Notes under the pieces: model-generated | Seen by the model: only the letters and a program-made list of their open reading frames with translations | Told to the model about the DNA's origin: nothing | The model's database searches: none | In this document: in pieces, positions 1 to 7,795 of the stretch | How the letters are laid out: every line of letters starts with the position of its first letter | Position numbering within the stretch: the stretch's first letter is position 1 | Position numbers and translations under genes: made by a program | Source of the DNA: CAYPKW01 sp964411425 | Lineage (GTDB): Bacteria; Pseudomonadota; Alphaproteobacteria; Dongiales; Dongiaceae | NCBI GenBank assembly: GCA_964411425.1 | Contig: CAYPKW010000016.1 | Coordinates: 1-47,537, forward strand | DNA: 47,537 nucleotides | Direction: 5' to 3'

Positions 1-728
1 TGGGCCTCGTCGCCAGCAACGGCTACGCCACGCCGCTCAACTGCGACGGGCTCAAATGCAGCGCGCAATTCAGCGCCTTCTGCTTGCAGGACGCCCGCCA
101 CGCGCCGGCGCGCGGCACGGCGTACAGCCTGGCGCCGGGCAGCGAGATCATGCTGGCGCTCAAGACCGCCGACGGCCGGACCCTGCGTTTGCCGGGCGAG
201 GGCTATCTCGAATACCGGACGCTGATCGGCTTCACCTCGGTCGAGATCGGCATGCCGGAACGGACGTTCGCGCTTCTCACCGCCCGGCACCACGCCACCC
301 TGATCGCGGTCGAGGTCGGCAAGGCGGCGTCGCTCGTCCCGGTCGAACAGCCGGGCGACCCCAGCCCGCAAGGCGACGACGAGATCGCGGTCGCCACCGG
401 GCCGATGCGGCTCGCCGCCGAGCGTCTGTTCGAGCAACCGGGCGGCAGCGGCGACACGGCGCGGCTCACCAACCTGCTGATCAACGCGCTGCCGAAGGAG
501 CCGACGGAGCAGATCGCGGCCGGCGAGAAGTTCTGGCTGGCCGACAATCCGGCGCTGGCCGCGGCCGCGCCGGAGGGGCGCCTCGCGGCCGGGCGAATCT
601 ACCGCGGCTGCCGCATCGCGGTCGATTCGAGGTCGGCCTTGTCGCTCAGGAATTGCCTGGAGCTGCAGCACGCCGACCTGATGGCGACCACCAATCATCG
701 CTTCTGGCGCGAAGCCGGAGGTTCGTGA
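1..728 (+). CDS. Secreted five-Cys protein of unknown function, paralog A (5' partial)
   Basis: The frame is open from the window edge, so the start and signal peptide are missing. The visible part aligns along its whole length with the two genes that follow. It has the N-terminal C-x4-C-x7-C motif (NCDGLKCSAQFSAFC), the central ATGPMRLAAERLF and NLLINALP motifs, and a C-terminal cysteine pair ending in HRFWREAGGS. By analogy with paralog B, which has a clear signal peptide, it should be exported. An odd cysteine number leaves room for two disulfides plus one free or metal-binding thiol, but that is inference. I recognise no known family. First of a tandem set of three on one strand, 40 bases before the next copy. 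Confident that it is a gene; function unknown. Confidence 0.8.
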   Translation, partial: GLVASNGYATPLNCDGLKCSAQFSAFCLQDARHAPARGTAYSLAPGSEIMLALKTADGRTLRLPGEGYLEYRTLIGFTSVEIGMPERTFALLTARHHATLIAVEVGKAASLVPVEQPGDPSPQGDDEIAVATGPMRLAAERLFEQPGGSGDTARLTNLLINALPKEPTEQIAAGEKFWLADNPALAAAAPEGRLAAGRIYRGCRIAVDSRSALSLRNCLELQHADLMATTNHRFWREAGGS

Positions 729-768
729 GCATGGGCCGGCACCCCACGCCGACGGGAAAGGACTACCT

Positions 769-1566
769 ATGAAGATTTTCGGAACCATCTGCGCCGTCGC
801 GATCGTCGTCTCGGCGTCGGGCGCGGCCGCGGCGCCGCAGGTGCTGGGCCTCGTCGCCAGCAACGGAACCCCGTTGTCGTGCAACGGCGTCGAGTGCAGC
901 GCCGACGTCTCCGCGTTCTGCTTGCAGCAGACGCGGGCGATGCCGGTGCGCGGCACGCCGTACCGGCCGGCCGACGGCGCCGAGCTCACGCTGGTGGCGA
1001 AGACGCCGGGGGGCGAGCTGCGTTTGCCGGGCCGCGACTATCTCTCCTTCACCAGCTACCGCGGCTTCACGGCGGTGCGCGTCAGCGTGCCGCAGCGGGT
1101 GCTGGCCGAGCTCGGCGCCACCGAACTCGCGGTCGAGATCGGCCCGCGCCTTTCGCTGCTGCCGGTGCCGGAGGCCAGCGACCCCGAGCCGCAGTCGGCG
1201 GAGGAGATCGATGTTGCGACCGGCCCGATGCGGCAGGCCGCCGATCGCTTCTTCGCCGCCTACGATCCGCCCGCCGAGGCGGCGCGGCTGGCTAACCTGC
1301 TCATCAACGCGCTGCCGGAGCAGGGCCGTAGCGCGCTCGACCGCGCCGGCGCGGACGACAGGCTGTGGCAGGATACGATCGACGCCGAATCGCTGGCCGG
1401 CGCGAGCGCGGCAGGGCTCGACTTGGCGAAGGGGCTGTACCGGAACTGCCGGGACGACGTCGCCGTCGGCATCGCCTATAGCCTGCGCCGCTGCCTCGAG
1501 GGCGGCCATGACCGGCTGATCGTCGACACCAACCTGCGGTTCTGGGACTCGACCGGAGGGTATTAG
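769..1566 (+). CDS. Secreted five-Cys protein of unknown function, paralog B
   Basis: 265 residues. The ATG follows an AAAGGA ribosome-binding site. The N-terminus is a typical cleavable signal peptide: Lys at position 2, a hydrophobic stretch, then Ala-rich with likely cleavage near residues 22-24 (AAAAPQ). The mature protein begins with QVLGLVASNG, followed by C-x4-C-x7-C. A middle part has EEIDVATGPMRQAADRFF and ANLLINALPEQGR, and the C-terminal part has YRNC...LRRC followed by NLRFWDSTGGY. All five cysteines are kept in the three neighbouring copies. No enzyme motif is visible. It is probably a periplasmic or extracellular structural or binding protein, but this is a guess from export and disulfide potential. 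It lies 4 bases before paralog C, so the set is probably co-transcribed. Confidence 0.88.
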   Translation: MKIFGTICAVAIVVSASGAAAAPQVLGLVASNGTPLSCNGVECSADVSAFCLQQTRAMPVRGTPYRPADGAELTLVAKTPGGELRLPGRDYLSFTSYRGFTAVRVSVPQRVLAELGATELAVEIGPRLSLLPVPEASDPEPQSAEEIDVATGPMRQAADRFFAAYDPPAEAARLANLLINALPEQGRSALDRAGADDRLWQDTIDAESLAGASAAGLDLAKGLYRNCRDDVAVGIAYSLRRCLEGGHDRLIVDTNLRFWDSTGGY

Positions 1567-1570
1567 CCTC

Positions 1571-2490
1571 TTGCGGCGCCTCGCCTGCGCGGTGTTCTTA
1601 GCCGTCCTCGGCGCGGCGCCGGCCGCGGCGGCGCCGCAGGTGCTGGGGCTGGTGGCGAGCAGCATTCCGATCCCCTTCTATTGCGAGGGCGGCCTGTGCA
1701 GCGTGTATTTGAGCGCCTTCTGCCTGCAGCGCTCGCGCCCGATACCGGGTTACGGCACGGCTTACGTGCCGGCCGCGGCCGGAATCGTCCTCGTCGCCGC
1801 CAGCGCCGCGGGCGAGCTTAGGCTGCCGGCCGAGGAATACCTGCGCTTCGCCAGCTACCGCGACTTCACGGCGGTGAAGGCGGTCGTGGCAGAGGACGCG
1901 CTGGCCGCGCTCGGCGCGCGCCCGGTCGCGCTCGAAGTCGGACCGGCGGCGGCGCTGCTGCCCGTGGCCCGCCCCGGCGACCCGGACCCGCAGTCGCCGG
2001 AGGAGATCGCTCTTGCGACCGGGGCGATGCGCCAGGCGGCGGCGCGCCACTTCGACGCGGGCGGCGCCGACGCCGACGCGGCGCGGCTGGTCAACGCCAT
2101 GATCAACGCCCTGCCCGATCGCGGCCGCACGCTGGGCGAGGACTTCGGCGACGTNNNNNNNNNNNNNNNNNNNNNNNNNNNNNNNNNNNNNNNNNNNNNN
2201 NNNNNNNNNNNNNNNNNNNNNNNNNNNNNNNNNNNNNNNNNNNNNNNNNNNNNNTGATCAACGCCCTGCCCGATCGCGGCCGCACGCTGGGCGAGGACTT
2301 CGGCGACGTTTGGCGGAAGGCCGTGGGCGGCAAGGCGCTCAACGCCGCCGACCCGGCCGGTGTCGCGCTGGCGCGGACCATTTACGAGCGTTGCGAGGGC
2401 TTCGGCCTGCGCCGCTGTCTCGAATGGCGCCACGACGACCTCATGCTGCGCACCAACTGGCGACATTGGGACGCCGCCGGCGGATCGTAG
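1571..2490 (+). CDS. Secreted five-Cys protein, paralog C, interrupted by an assembly gap
   Basis: Starts at a TTG after a GGAGGG ribosome-binding site, with a signal peptide (about residues 1-19). It has the same C-x4-C-x7-C motif (YCEGGLCSVYLSAFC) and ATGAMRQAAARHF block as its neighbours. The frame runs into 100 Ns at 2155-2254. The 55 bases before the gap (2100-2154) are repeated exactly after it (2255-2309). Collapsing gap plus one repeat copy (155 bases) restores one frame ending at the TAG at 2488-2490, giving a 254-residue protein whose tail (YERC...LRRC...NWRHWDAAGGS) matches the paralogs. As deposited, the frames before and after the gap do not agree, so gene callers will split it. 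I regard the gene as intact in the organism. Confidence 0.82.
2155..2254. other. 100-N scaffold gap flanked by exact 55-base duplicates
   Basis: Exactly 100 Ns, a usual placeholder size. Bases 2100-2154 and 2255-2309 are identical, as expected when two contigs that overlap at their ends are scaffolded without merging. Nothing is probably missing here. Confidence 0.93.
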
Positions 2491-2509
2491 CGCTCGGGCC
2501 TGGAGCCGA

Positions 2510-2938
2510 ATGACCGATACGACCACCGAGTATGCCGGCGGATGTTCCTGCGGCGCCGTGCGCTATCGGGCGGTAGGCGAGCCGTTGTGGGTCGCCCATT
2601 GCCACTGCCGCGATTGCCGCAAGAGCACGGGCGCCGCCTTCGCCACCTACGCGGGCTTCCGCACCGAGCGCTTCGCTTACACGGCGGGCGCGCCGATGGG
2701 CTACGAGTCCTCGCCGGGCGTCCTGCGCAAGTTCTGCGGGCGCTGCGGCACGCCATTGACTTATGAATCCGGGCGCTGGGCCGGTGAGGTCCACGTTCTC
2801 GTCTGCACCCTCGACGAGCCGAGCGTGTTGACGCCCAAGGGCCACGTCTACGTCGCCGAGCAGATGCCCTGGGTGCACCTCGCCGACGGCCTGCCGCGCT
2901 ATCGCACCACCGCGCGCGCCTCGCCGCCCGAAACCTAG
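2510..2938 (+). CDS. GFA/CENP-V family zinc protein
   Basis: 142 residues from the ATG at 2510, which follows GGAG by four bases. The open frame extends upstream, but that part overlaps paralog C and does not resemble the family. The cysteine pattern is that of the GFA (glutathione-dependent formaldehyde-activating enzyme-like) fold: CSCGAVRY near residue 12, AHCHCRDCRKSTG near residue 35, and FCGRCGTPL near residue 75, which bind structural and catalytic zinc. Members such as Gfa were proposed to help formaldehyde react with glutathione, but most of the family has no proven substrate. Its place just before a demethylating flavoprotein that would release C1 units is suggestive only. Confidence 0.85.
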   Translation: MTDTTTEYAGGCSCGAVRYRAVGEPLWVAHCHCRDCRKSTGAAFATYAGFRTERFAYTAGAPMGYESSPGVLRKFCGRCGTPLTYESGRWAGEVHVLVCTLDEPSVLTPKGHVYVAEQMPWVHLADGLPRYRTTARASPPET

Positions 2939-3002
2939 ACCCGTCCCCCTGTCTCATGCCAGGATTCGCGGGCGCCGCGCGCGGCGCGAGGGAGGAAGCG
3001 TC

Positions 3003-5435
3003 ATGAAATCTCAGGCACGGGTAGTCGTGATCGGCGGCGGCATCGTCGGCATCAGCACCGCGTATCACCTGACCAAGAAGGGCTGGGCGGACGTGGTGGT
3101 GCTGGAGAAGGCGGACCTGACGCACGGCTCCACCTGGCACGCCGCCGGCCTCCTGCCGCTGTTCAACATGAGCTACACGGTGGGCCAGCTGCACAAGTAC
3201 TCGGTCGATCTCTACAAGAGCCTGGAAACCGAGACCGGCCAGGCGGTGGGCTTCCATCCGACCGGCAACTTGCGACTCGCCACCAACCGCGACCGCATGG
3301 ACGAGTACCACAAGTACTGCGGCACCGCGAACACCATCGGGGTCCCGTTCGAGATCGTCACGCCGAAGCAGGTCGAGGAGCTGTGGCCCTACTGCAATAC
3401 CGACGGCATCGTCGGCGCGCTCCATCACCCGCAGGACGGCCACGTGGCCCCGGCCGACGTCACCATGGCGCTGGCCAAGGGCGCGCGCGAGCGCGGCGCC
3501 GAGATCAACCGCCGCACCAAGGTCACCGGCATCGCGCGGCAATCGAACGGCGAATGGCTGGTGCGGACCGACCAGGGCGACATCCTTGCCGAGCACGTGG
3601 TGAGCGCGACCGGCTCCTGGGCGCGCCAGGTGGGGGCGCTCGTCGGCCTCGACCTTCCCGTGATCGCCGTCGAGCACCAGTACATCGTCACCGACGCGAT
3701 CCCGGAGCTGGTCGAACGCAAGGCCCAGGGCCTCAAGGAGCTGGCGGTCTTACGCGAGAGCGACGCCTCGTATTACATGCGCGAGGAGCGCCAGGGCCTC
3801 ATCCTCGGCCCCTACGAGAAGGGCGCGCCCGCCTGGGCGGTGGACGGCGTGCCGGACGACTTCGGCCAGGAGCTGCTGAAACCCGATCTCGAGCGCCTCG
3901 AGCCGCACATCGAGGCCGCCATCCGGCGGGTGCCGATCTTCGGCAAGGCCGGCATCAAGGACACCATCAACGGGCCGATCCCCTACACCCCGGACGGCAG
4001 CCCGATGATCGGCCCGGCCTGGGGCCTCAAGAACTACTGGCTCAACGAGGGCCACAGCTTCGGGATCACGGCGGCGGGCGGCGCCGGCTGGCAGCTGGCC
4101 GAATGGATCGTCGAGGGCGAGCCCGGCGTCGATATGTGGGACGTGGACCCGCGCCGCTTCGGCGACTACGCCAACAAGCGCTACACCAAGTTGAAGAACG
4201 AGGAGACCTACGAGCACGTCTTCATCGTCCATTATCCGCTGGAGGAGCGCCCGGCGGCGCGGCCCGCCAAGACGGCGCCGGCTTACGTGCGGCAGAAGGA
4301 ATTGAACGCCGTGTTCGGCCAGAAGTTCGGTTGGGAGCGCGCCAACTGGTTCGCGCCGAGCCGGAAGAAGGCCGTGGACAAGTATTCGTTCCGGCGCACC
4401 AACTTCTTCGAGCCGGTGCGCGAGGAAGCGCGCGCCGTGCGCGAGCGGGTGGGCCTGCTCGACCTCACCGGATTCTCGAAATTCGAGGTGTCGGGCGCCG
4501 GCGCCGAGGCGTTCCTCGACCGCCTGGTGGCGAACCGCCTGCCACGGAAGGCGGGACGCATCCAGCTCTGCCACGTCTGCACCGCGAAGGGCGGTGTGGC
4601 GGCGGAATGGACGATCACGCGTTTGGGCGAGCAGAGCTTCTATATCGTCAGCGCCGCGGCGGCGAACCGGCACGACTGGGATTTGTTGGCGAAGAACCGG
4701 CCGGCGGGCGACTCGGTCGAATTGCGCGACGTGACGCTCGACCGCGGGGTCCTCGTGGTCGCCGGCCCGTGCTCGCGCGACCTCCTGCGGAAGTTGACCG
4801 ACGCCGACCTTTCGAACGAGGCGTTCCCGTGGCTCTCGGCGCGGGAGATCAGGGTGGGCATGGCGCCCGTGCGCGCGCTCAGGGTCAACTTCGTCGGCGA
4901 GCTCGGCTGGGAGCTGCACCACCCGCTCTCATATCAACTCGGGCTATGGGACGACCTCATGGCGGCGGGCGGGGAGTTTGGCATCCGCCCGTTCGGCATC
5001 CGGGCGATGGACAGCTTGCGCATCGAGAAGAGCTATCGTTACTGGCGCGTCGACCTCTCGACCGAGTATTCGCCGCTCGAATCCGGCATGGGGCGATTCG
5101 TGCAGTTGAACAAGGGCGAGTTCGTCGGCCGCGAGGCGCTGGTGCGCCAGCAGCAAGAGGGGCTGCCTTACAACTACGTCACGCTGGCGGTCGAAACCAA
5201 GCGAGTGGACCCCTGGGGCAACGAGCCGATCTACGACGGCAAGACCATGGTGGGCCGCGCCACCTCCGGCGCCTACGGCTACGCGCTGGACCGGAGTTTC
5301 GCCGTCGGCTACGTGCGCCCGCAACACGCCGCGCCGGGCACCAAGCTCAAGATCGTGCTGCTCGGGCGCCGCTACGCTTGCGAGGTCGTCCCCGAGTCGC
5401 CCTGGGACCCGGAAAACGCGAGGCTGCGGGGGTAG
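3003..5435 (+). CDS. Dimethylglycine/sarcosine dehydrogenase-like FAD-GcvT fusion
   Basis: 810 residues, ATG after GGAGG. N-terminal half: FAD-dependent amine oxidase (DAO fold) with the dinucleotide motif VVVIGGGIVGISTAYHL and STWHAAGL, where the His is the usual covalent flavin attachment site of dimethylglycine and sarcosine dehydrogenases. C-terminal half (from about residue 440): aminomethyltransferase GcvT-like domain, including FVGELGWELHHP, which in this family binds tetrahydrofolate and takes up the C1 unit. Expected reaction: oxidative N-demethylation of a methylated glycine, giving 5,10-methylene-tetrahydrofolate or formaldehyde. With DgcAB nearby for dimethylglycine, sarcosine is the more likely substrate, but sequence alone does not decide. 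Cytoplasmic; no signal peptide. Confidence 0.82.
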   Translation: MKSQARVVVIGGGIVGISTAYHLTKKGWADVVVLEKADLTHGSTWHAAGLLPLFNMSYTVGQLHKYSVDLYKSLETETGQAVGFHPTGNLRLATNRDRMDEYHKYCGTANTIGVPFEIVTPKQVEELWPYCNTDGIVGALHHPQDGHVAPADVTMALAKGARERGAEINRRTKVTGIARQSNGEWLVRTDQGDILAEHVVSATGSWARQVGALVGLDLPVIAVEHQYIVTDAIPELVERKAQGLKELAVLRESDASYYMREERQGLILGPYEKGAPAWAVDGVPDDFGQELLKPDLERLEPHIEAAIRRVPIFGKAGIKDTINGPIPYTPDGSPMIGPAWGLKNYWLNEGHSFGITAAGGAGWQLAEWIVEGEPGVDMWDVDPRRFGDYANKRYTKLKNEETYEHVFIVHYPLEERPAARPAKTAPAYVRQKELNAVFGQKFGWERANWFAPSRKKAVDKYSFRRTNFFEPVREEARAVRERVGLLDLTGFSKFEVSGAGAEAFLDRLVANRLPRKAGRIQLCHVCTAKGGVAAEWTITRLGEQSFYIVSAAAANRHDWDLLAKNRPAGDSVELRDVTLDRGVLVVAGPCSRDLLRKLTDADLSNEAFPWLSAREIRVGMAPVRALRVNFVGELGWELHHPLSYQLGLWDDLMAAGGEFGIRPFGIRAMDSLRIEKSYRYWRVDLSTEYSPLESGMGRFVQLNKGEFVGREALVRQQQEGLPYNYVTLAVETKRVDPWGNEPIYDGKTMVGRATSGAYGYALDRSFAVGYVRPQHAAPGTKLKIVLLGRRYACEVVPESPWDPENARLRG

Positions 5436-5580
5436 GGACGAGTCCACGGACTGAAAGCCTCACCTTCTGGCCACACCTAAACCGGGGAGAAGGTCAGCGA
5501 TCCTTGCACTGGGACCCGAGAACGCAAAGACTCGCATATTTGGCGATGCACGGGTCTCGTTGGTTGCGGGGGCAGGGGGT

Positions 5581-5664
5581 AAATGGGGACAGTATATAGT
5601 TATGACACTGCCCACCCGGCCGCCCGCCTGCGAATAAACCAAAAATATATACTGTCCCCAATTT
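5581..5664. repeat. Imperfect palindromic repeat element, intact copy
   Basis: Left end AAATGGGGACAGTATATA (5581-5598) is matched in inverted form by TATATACTGTCCCC at 5646-5659. The middle carries CCCGGCCGCCCG and ACCAAAAA. A second, interrupted copy lies at 7260-7448. A further run of GTCCCCAATTT-like units follows to about 5690. It fills most of the 297-base gap between the dehydrogenase and the protease. The ends resemble palindromes spread by single-strand transposases (REP type), but no transposase is in the window, so the class is a guess. Confidence 0.75.
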
Positions 5665-5732
5665 CCATGTCCCCAATTTCCCCAATTTCCGGCCCGAGCG
5701 AAGACATCCCATTGCCAGCCGTGATTGCGGGA

Positions 5733-6530
5733 TCATCGGATTTCGTATGCACCGCGACACCTCGCTGTAAGAATGTCATCGATCACAGAGCCTTTCCACA
5801 CCTGACCTAGCTGGGAAGCATCCCCTTGGGCACCAACCTTTCGTCCGGAATACACTCCCACAATCCGTGTGAAAGTGTTACCAGGAGAGATGGCAAGGTT
5901 CCCGTTTCGACTCTGATACTGATTCCATTGACGGGCCACCACCGGTGATCCAGACATCCCGCTGTAAGTCGCAGTATCGACCATGATTACCGGGAGGCCC
6001 TCAAGATCGAGGTCCGGTTCGCTTGCAACGCTACCTCTTTTCCATACTGGAAAGGCGCCTCCGGCGCGCAGGCCCAAAGGAAATCCCAGAATGAAGACAT
6101 CGTGGCCGACCGCGAACGCCATGTCGTCAGTCATCGGGCAATCGTTCAGTGGATACACCGTTAAATCAGGCAAGCAGGTGAATGGCAGAACAGCTACATC
6201 TATCCTTTGTCCATGTATCGGATGCTGAAACCAAAGTGGGGCATTATCTTCGCTGACGACTGGGATGTCCCCCGGCAACCAGTGGCCGAGTTTTTCCTTG
6301 ATGGGAAATACCACTCGAAGATGGTCTGGAACTGCTCCGGTAGTTTGGTCGATTGGCTGGCCTGATTCGGGATACCTGCCACTCAGGACGTGCCAGCACG
6401 TCACCAGAAACAACTCGGCGGCGTGCTTGTATGCGAAACCTGTCGCGATGCTCAGTTGCGTTTGCTTACGCATCACCTTCAGGTAGAGAGGAACCGCAGA
6501 AAAGGGGTCGATAACAATGTTCTTTGTCAT
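5733..6530 (-). CDS. Trypsin-like serine protease
   Basis: 265 residues, no signal peptide or membrane segment, so probably cytoplasmic. The chymotrypsin-fold triad is visible: His47 in VTCWHVL, Asp111 in RIDVAVLPF, and Ser193 in YSGMSGSPVV. Such small cytoplasmic trypsin-like proteases occur in bacterial conflict systems as well as in housekeeping. The start ATG overlaps the stop of the upstream gene (ATGA, 6527-6530), which implies translational coupling. Base composition is visibly less G+C-rich than the flanking genes, and repeats lie on both sides, which suggests acquisition by transfer. Substrate unknown. Confidence 0.8.
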   Translation of the reverse strand: MTKNIVIDPFSAVPLYLKVMRKQTQLSIATGFAYKHAAELFLVTCWHVLSGRYPESGQPIDQTTGAVPDHLRVVFPIKEKLGHWLPGDIPVVSEDNAPLWFQHPIHGQRIDVAVLPFTCLPDLTVYPLNDCPMTDDMAFAVGHDVFILGFPLGLRAGGAFPVWKRGSVASEPDLDLEGLPVIMVDTATYSGMSGSPVVARQWNQYQSRNGNLAISPGNTFTRIVGVYSGRKVGAQGDASQLGQVWKGSVIDDILTARCRGAYEIR

Positions 6531-6940
6531 ATCGAGAGGGGATCGTCGCGTAACTGACGGCGACGTGAATCAACGGGATCATCGGTGCGGCGTATCGGTA
6601 TCATCACTCGGTACGATCCGTCGCGTTGATCGCCCGACCTGACCTCGGCCGATACTATCTGCCATCCGCCCGCCGCTGGGCCGGGAAGCTCGTACTGCCG
6701 GTCGAGGGTCGTATCCCACACAGCTTGCGAATGTTGCATGAGGTTGGTGCCGCTGTCCGTAGCCGTGGCCTCAAACAGCGCGAGGGCCGCTTCCGGGAAG
6801 TCCCCAAACGGGACCTTGTCATTGTCGAGGACTTGGACTACTGGCCCCCAGGAGACGCCGCAAATGACCACCGCCCTACCGGCGACCCGGGCAACCCGCG
6901 CAAACGTGCAGCTCGTGGTGACGACCATGGGCGATGACAT
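6527..6940 (-). CDS. Unknown protein coupled to the serine protease
   Basis: 137 residues if it starts at the ATG at 6940, preceded by GGAGAGG at good spacing. The open frame extends to 7087, but the extra part looks non-coding. The stop overlaps the protease start by four bases, the strongest reason to accept it as a gene. The body contains GRAVVICGVSWGPVVQVL near residues 22-39, an acidic helix-like part (FPEAALALFEATATD) and a C-terminal beta-rich part (YRVMIPIRR) before a charged tail. No family recognised. It could be a partner, substrate or regulator of the protease. Confidence 0.55.
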   Translation of the reverse strand: MSSPMVVTTSCTFARVARVAGRAVVICGVSWGPVVQVLDNDKVPFGDFPEAALALFEATATDSGTNLMQHSQAVWDTTLDRQYELPGPAAGGWQIVSAEVRSGDQRDGSYRVMIPIRRTDDPVDSRRRQLRDDPLSI

Positions 6941-7098
6941 GGGAGGCCTCTCCGCAGATCGCAAGGGCAAAGAGCCTCCCCCGACCAGTAACCTACCGGT
7001 GTCTCGGGTAGACCCGAACAATGGCGTGACAGCCCGACAGCCACGTGACACCGTCCTGTCGCGGCCGCAACCCAGGCGTGCGGCCACTTTCCGGCCGG

Positions 7099-7196
7099 CT
7101 GTGACAGGTGTGACAGGCCCTGTTCTCCTTTAGAGCAAGCAGAGGAATAGAAGAGGATAGGGAGAAGGGTGCGCAACCCCGTCACACCTGTCACAG
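7099..7196. repeat. Perfect 16-bp inverted repeat, 66-bp spacer
   Basis: CTGTGACAGGTGTGAC at 7099-7114 is exactly inverted at 7181-7196 (GTCACACCTGTCACAG). More GTGACA and CTGTC words lie at 7025-7065. It sits upstream of the protease pair in a 554-base stretch without a convincing gene (6941-7494). It might be a regulator site, a recombination end or a remnant of a mobile element. Confidence 0.7.
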
Positions 7197-7231
7197 GGGT
7201 CACGGTGCCCTTTAGATCAGTCACTTAGCCC

Positions 7232-7273
7232 GGTAAATGGGGACAGGTAAATGGGGACAGGTAAATGGGGACA
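7232..7273. repeat. Three tandem 14-bp repeats
   Basis: GGTAAATGGGGACA occurs three times head to tail at 7232-7245, 7246-7259 and 7260-7273. The last copy is the left end of the larger palindromic element, so the array looks like local duplication of that end. Confidence 0.9.
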
Positions 7274-7448
7274 GTATACTGGAGTGGACCCCTAAAGTGA
7301 GACACGGATAATGGGGACAGTTCTCGGGAGGAGAACTGATGTCCAAGGCAGTCCGTGTCTCACTTTAGGGGTCCACTCCAATATAATTATGGCGCCGCCA
7401 ACCCGGCCGCCCGTGGGCGAAGAAAAACCAAAAACATATTGGACTGCA
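7260..7448. repeat. Second copy of the palindromic element, interrupted by an insertion
   Basis: The left end GTAAATGGGGACAGTATA is the same as in the copy at 5581. The interior resumes at 7381 with TATAATTATG, then ACCCGGCCGCCCG and ACCAAAAA, as in the intact copy, and ends near 7448 in a degraded right arm (GGACTGCACCC). The break falls at the position where the 102-bp insertion sits. Confidence 0.75.
7279..7380. mobile_element. 102-bp MITE-like remnant of an insertion sequence
   Basis: Perfect 29-bp terminal inverted repeats lie at 7280-7308 (starting TGGAGTGGACCCCTAAAG) and 7352-7380. Between them are only 43 bases, including GGGAGGAGAACTGATG, a ribosome-binding site and start codon like the beginning of a transposase orfA, followed at once by the right end. 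This is what an internal deletion of an IS would leave. The direct repeat ATA flanks it (7276-7278 and 7381-7383), and removing the insertion recreates the sequence of the intact palindromic copy. The terminal repeats look IS3-like to me; this is recollection, not a search result. Confidence 0.8.
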
Positions 7449-7494
7449 CCCATGCCGAGCTTGCCGAAGCATGAGGATTGCGATGCATTGTTCG

Positions 7495-7782
7495 CTACGC
7501 CGCTCTGAACCTCTCCACCTCGACGGCACCGTATCGCCGGCGCGCCTGCCAGAGGTCGTAGGCCATCTGCATCCCGAGCCAGGTTTCCGGGCTCGAACCG
7601 AACGCCTTCGAAAGCCGGATCGCCATTTCGACCGAGATACCGGCTCTTTCGTTCACAAGATCGGATAGCGCCTGGCGCGTGACTCCCAGCCCCTTCGCTC
7701 CCTTGGTGACCGAAAGGCCGAGCGGCTCCAGGCACTGCCGGCGCACGAGGCCGCCCGGGTGCGGGGGATTCTTCATCGCCAT
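7495..7782 (-). CDS. higA: HigA-family antitoxin (helix-turn-helix)
   Basis: 95 residues from the ATG at 7782, after a strong AGGAGGAGG ribosome-binding site; a second ATG two codons later is possible. It has the HigA layout: a start NPPHPGGLVRRQCLEPLGLS, a helix-turn-helix of the Xre/Cro type (VTRQALSDLVNERAGIS, residues about 30-46), and the AIRLSKAFGSSPETWLGMQ part typical of the family. HigA normally neutralises the RelE-like toxin HigB and represses the higBA promoter. No intact higB lies upstream; only a possible C-terminal remnant is present, so this appears to be a lone antitoxin that may still act as a repressor or guard against related toxins. Confidence 0.88.
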   Translation of the reverse strand: MAMKNPPHPGGLVRRQCLEPLGLSVTKGAKGLGVTRQALSDLVNERAGISVEMAIRLSKAFGSSPETWLGMQMAYDLWQARRRYGAVEVERFRAA

Positions 7783-7795
7783 CGGTGCCCTCCTC

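Noticed and set aside
5461..5497. Terminator after the dimethylglycine dehydrogenase-like gene (ACCTTCT ... AGAAGGT)
   Set aside because: Only 7 paired bases, a long loop and no T-run. Too weak to call.
6738..7133. Plus-strand open frames opposite the protease partner
   Set aside because: No ribosome-binding site, odd composition and no motif. The minus-strand gene has start-stop coupling with the protease.
7232..7273. CRISPR array
   Set aside because: The repeats are 14 bases long with no spacers and no cas genes; they are simple tandem copies of an element end.
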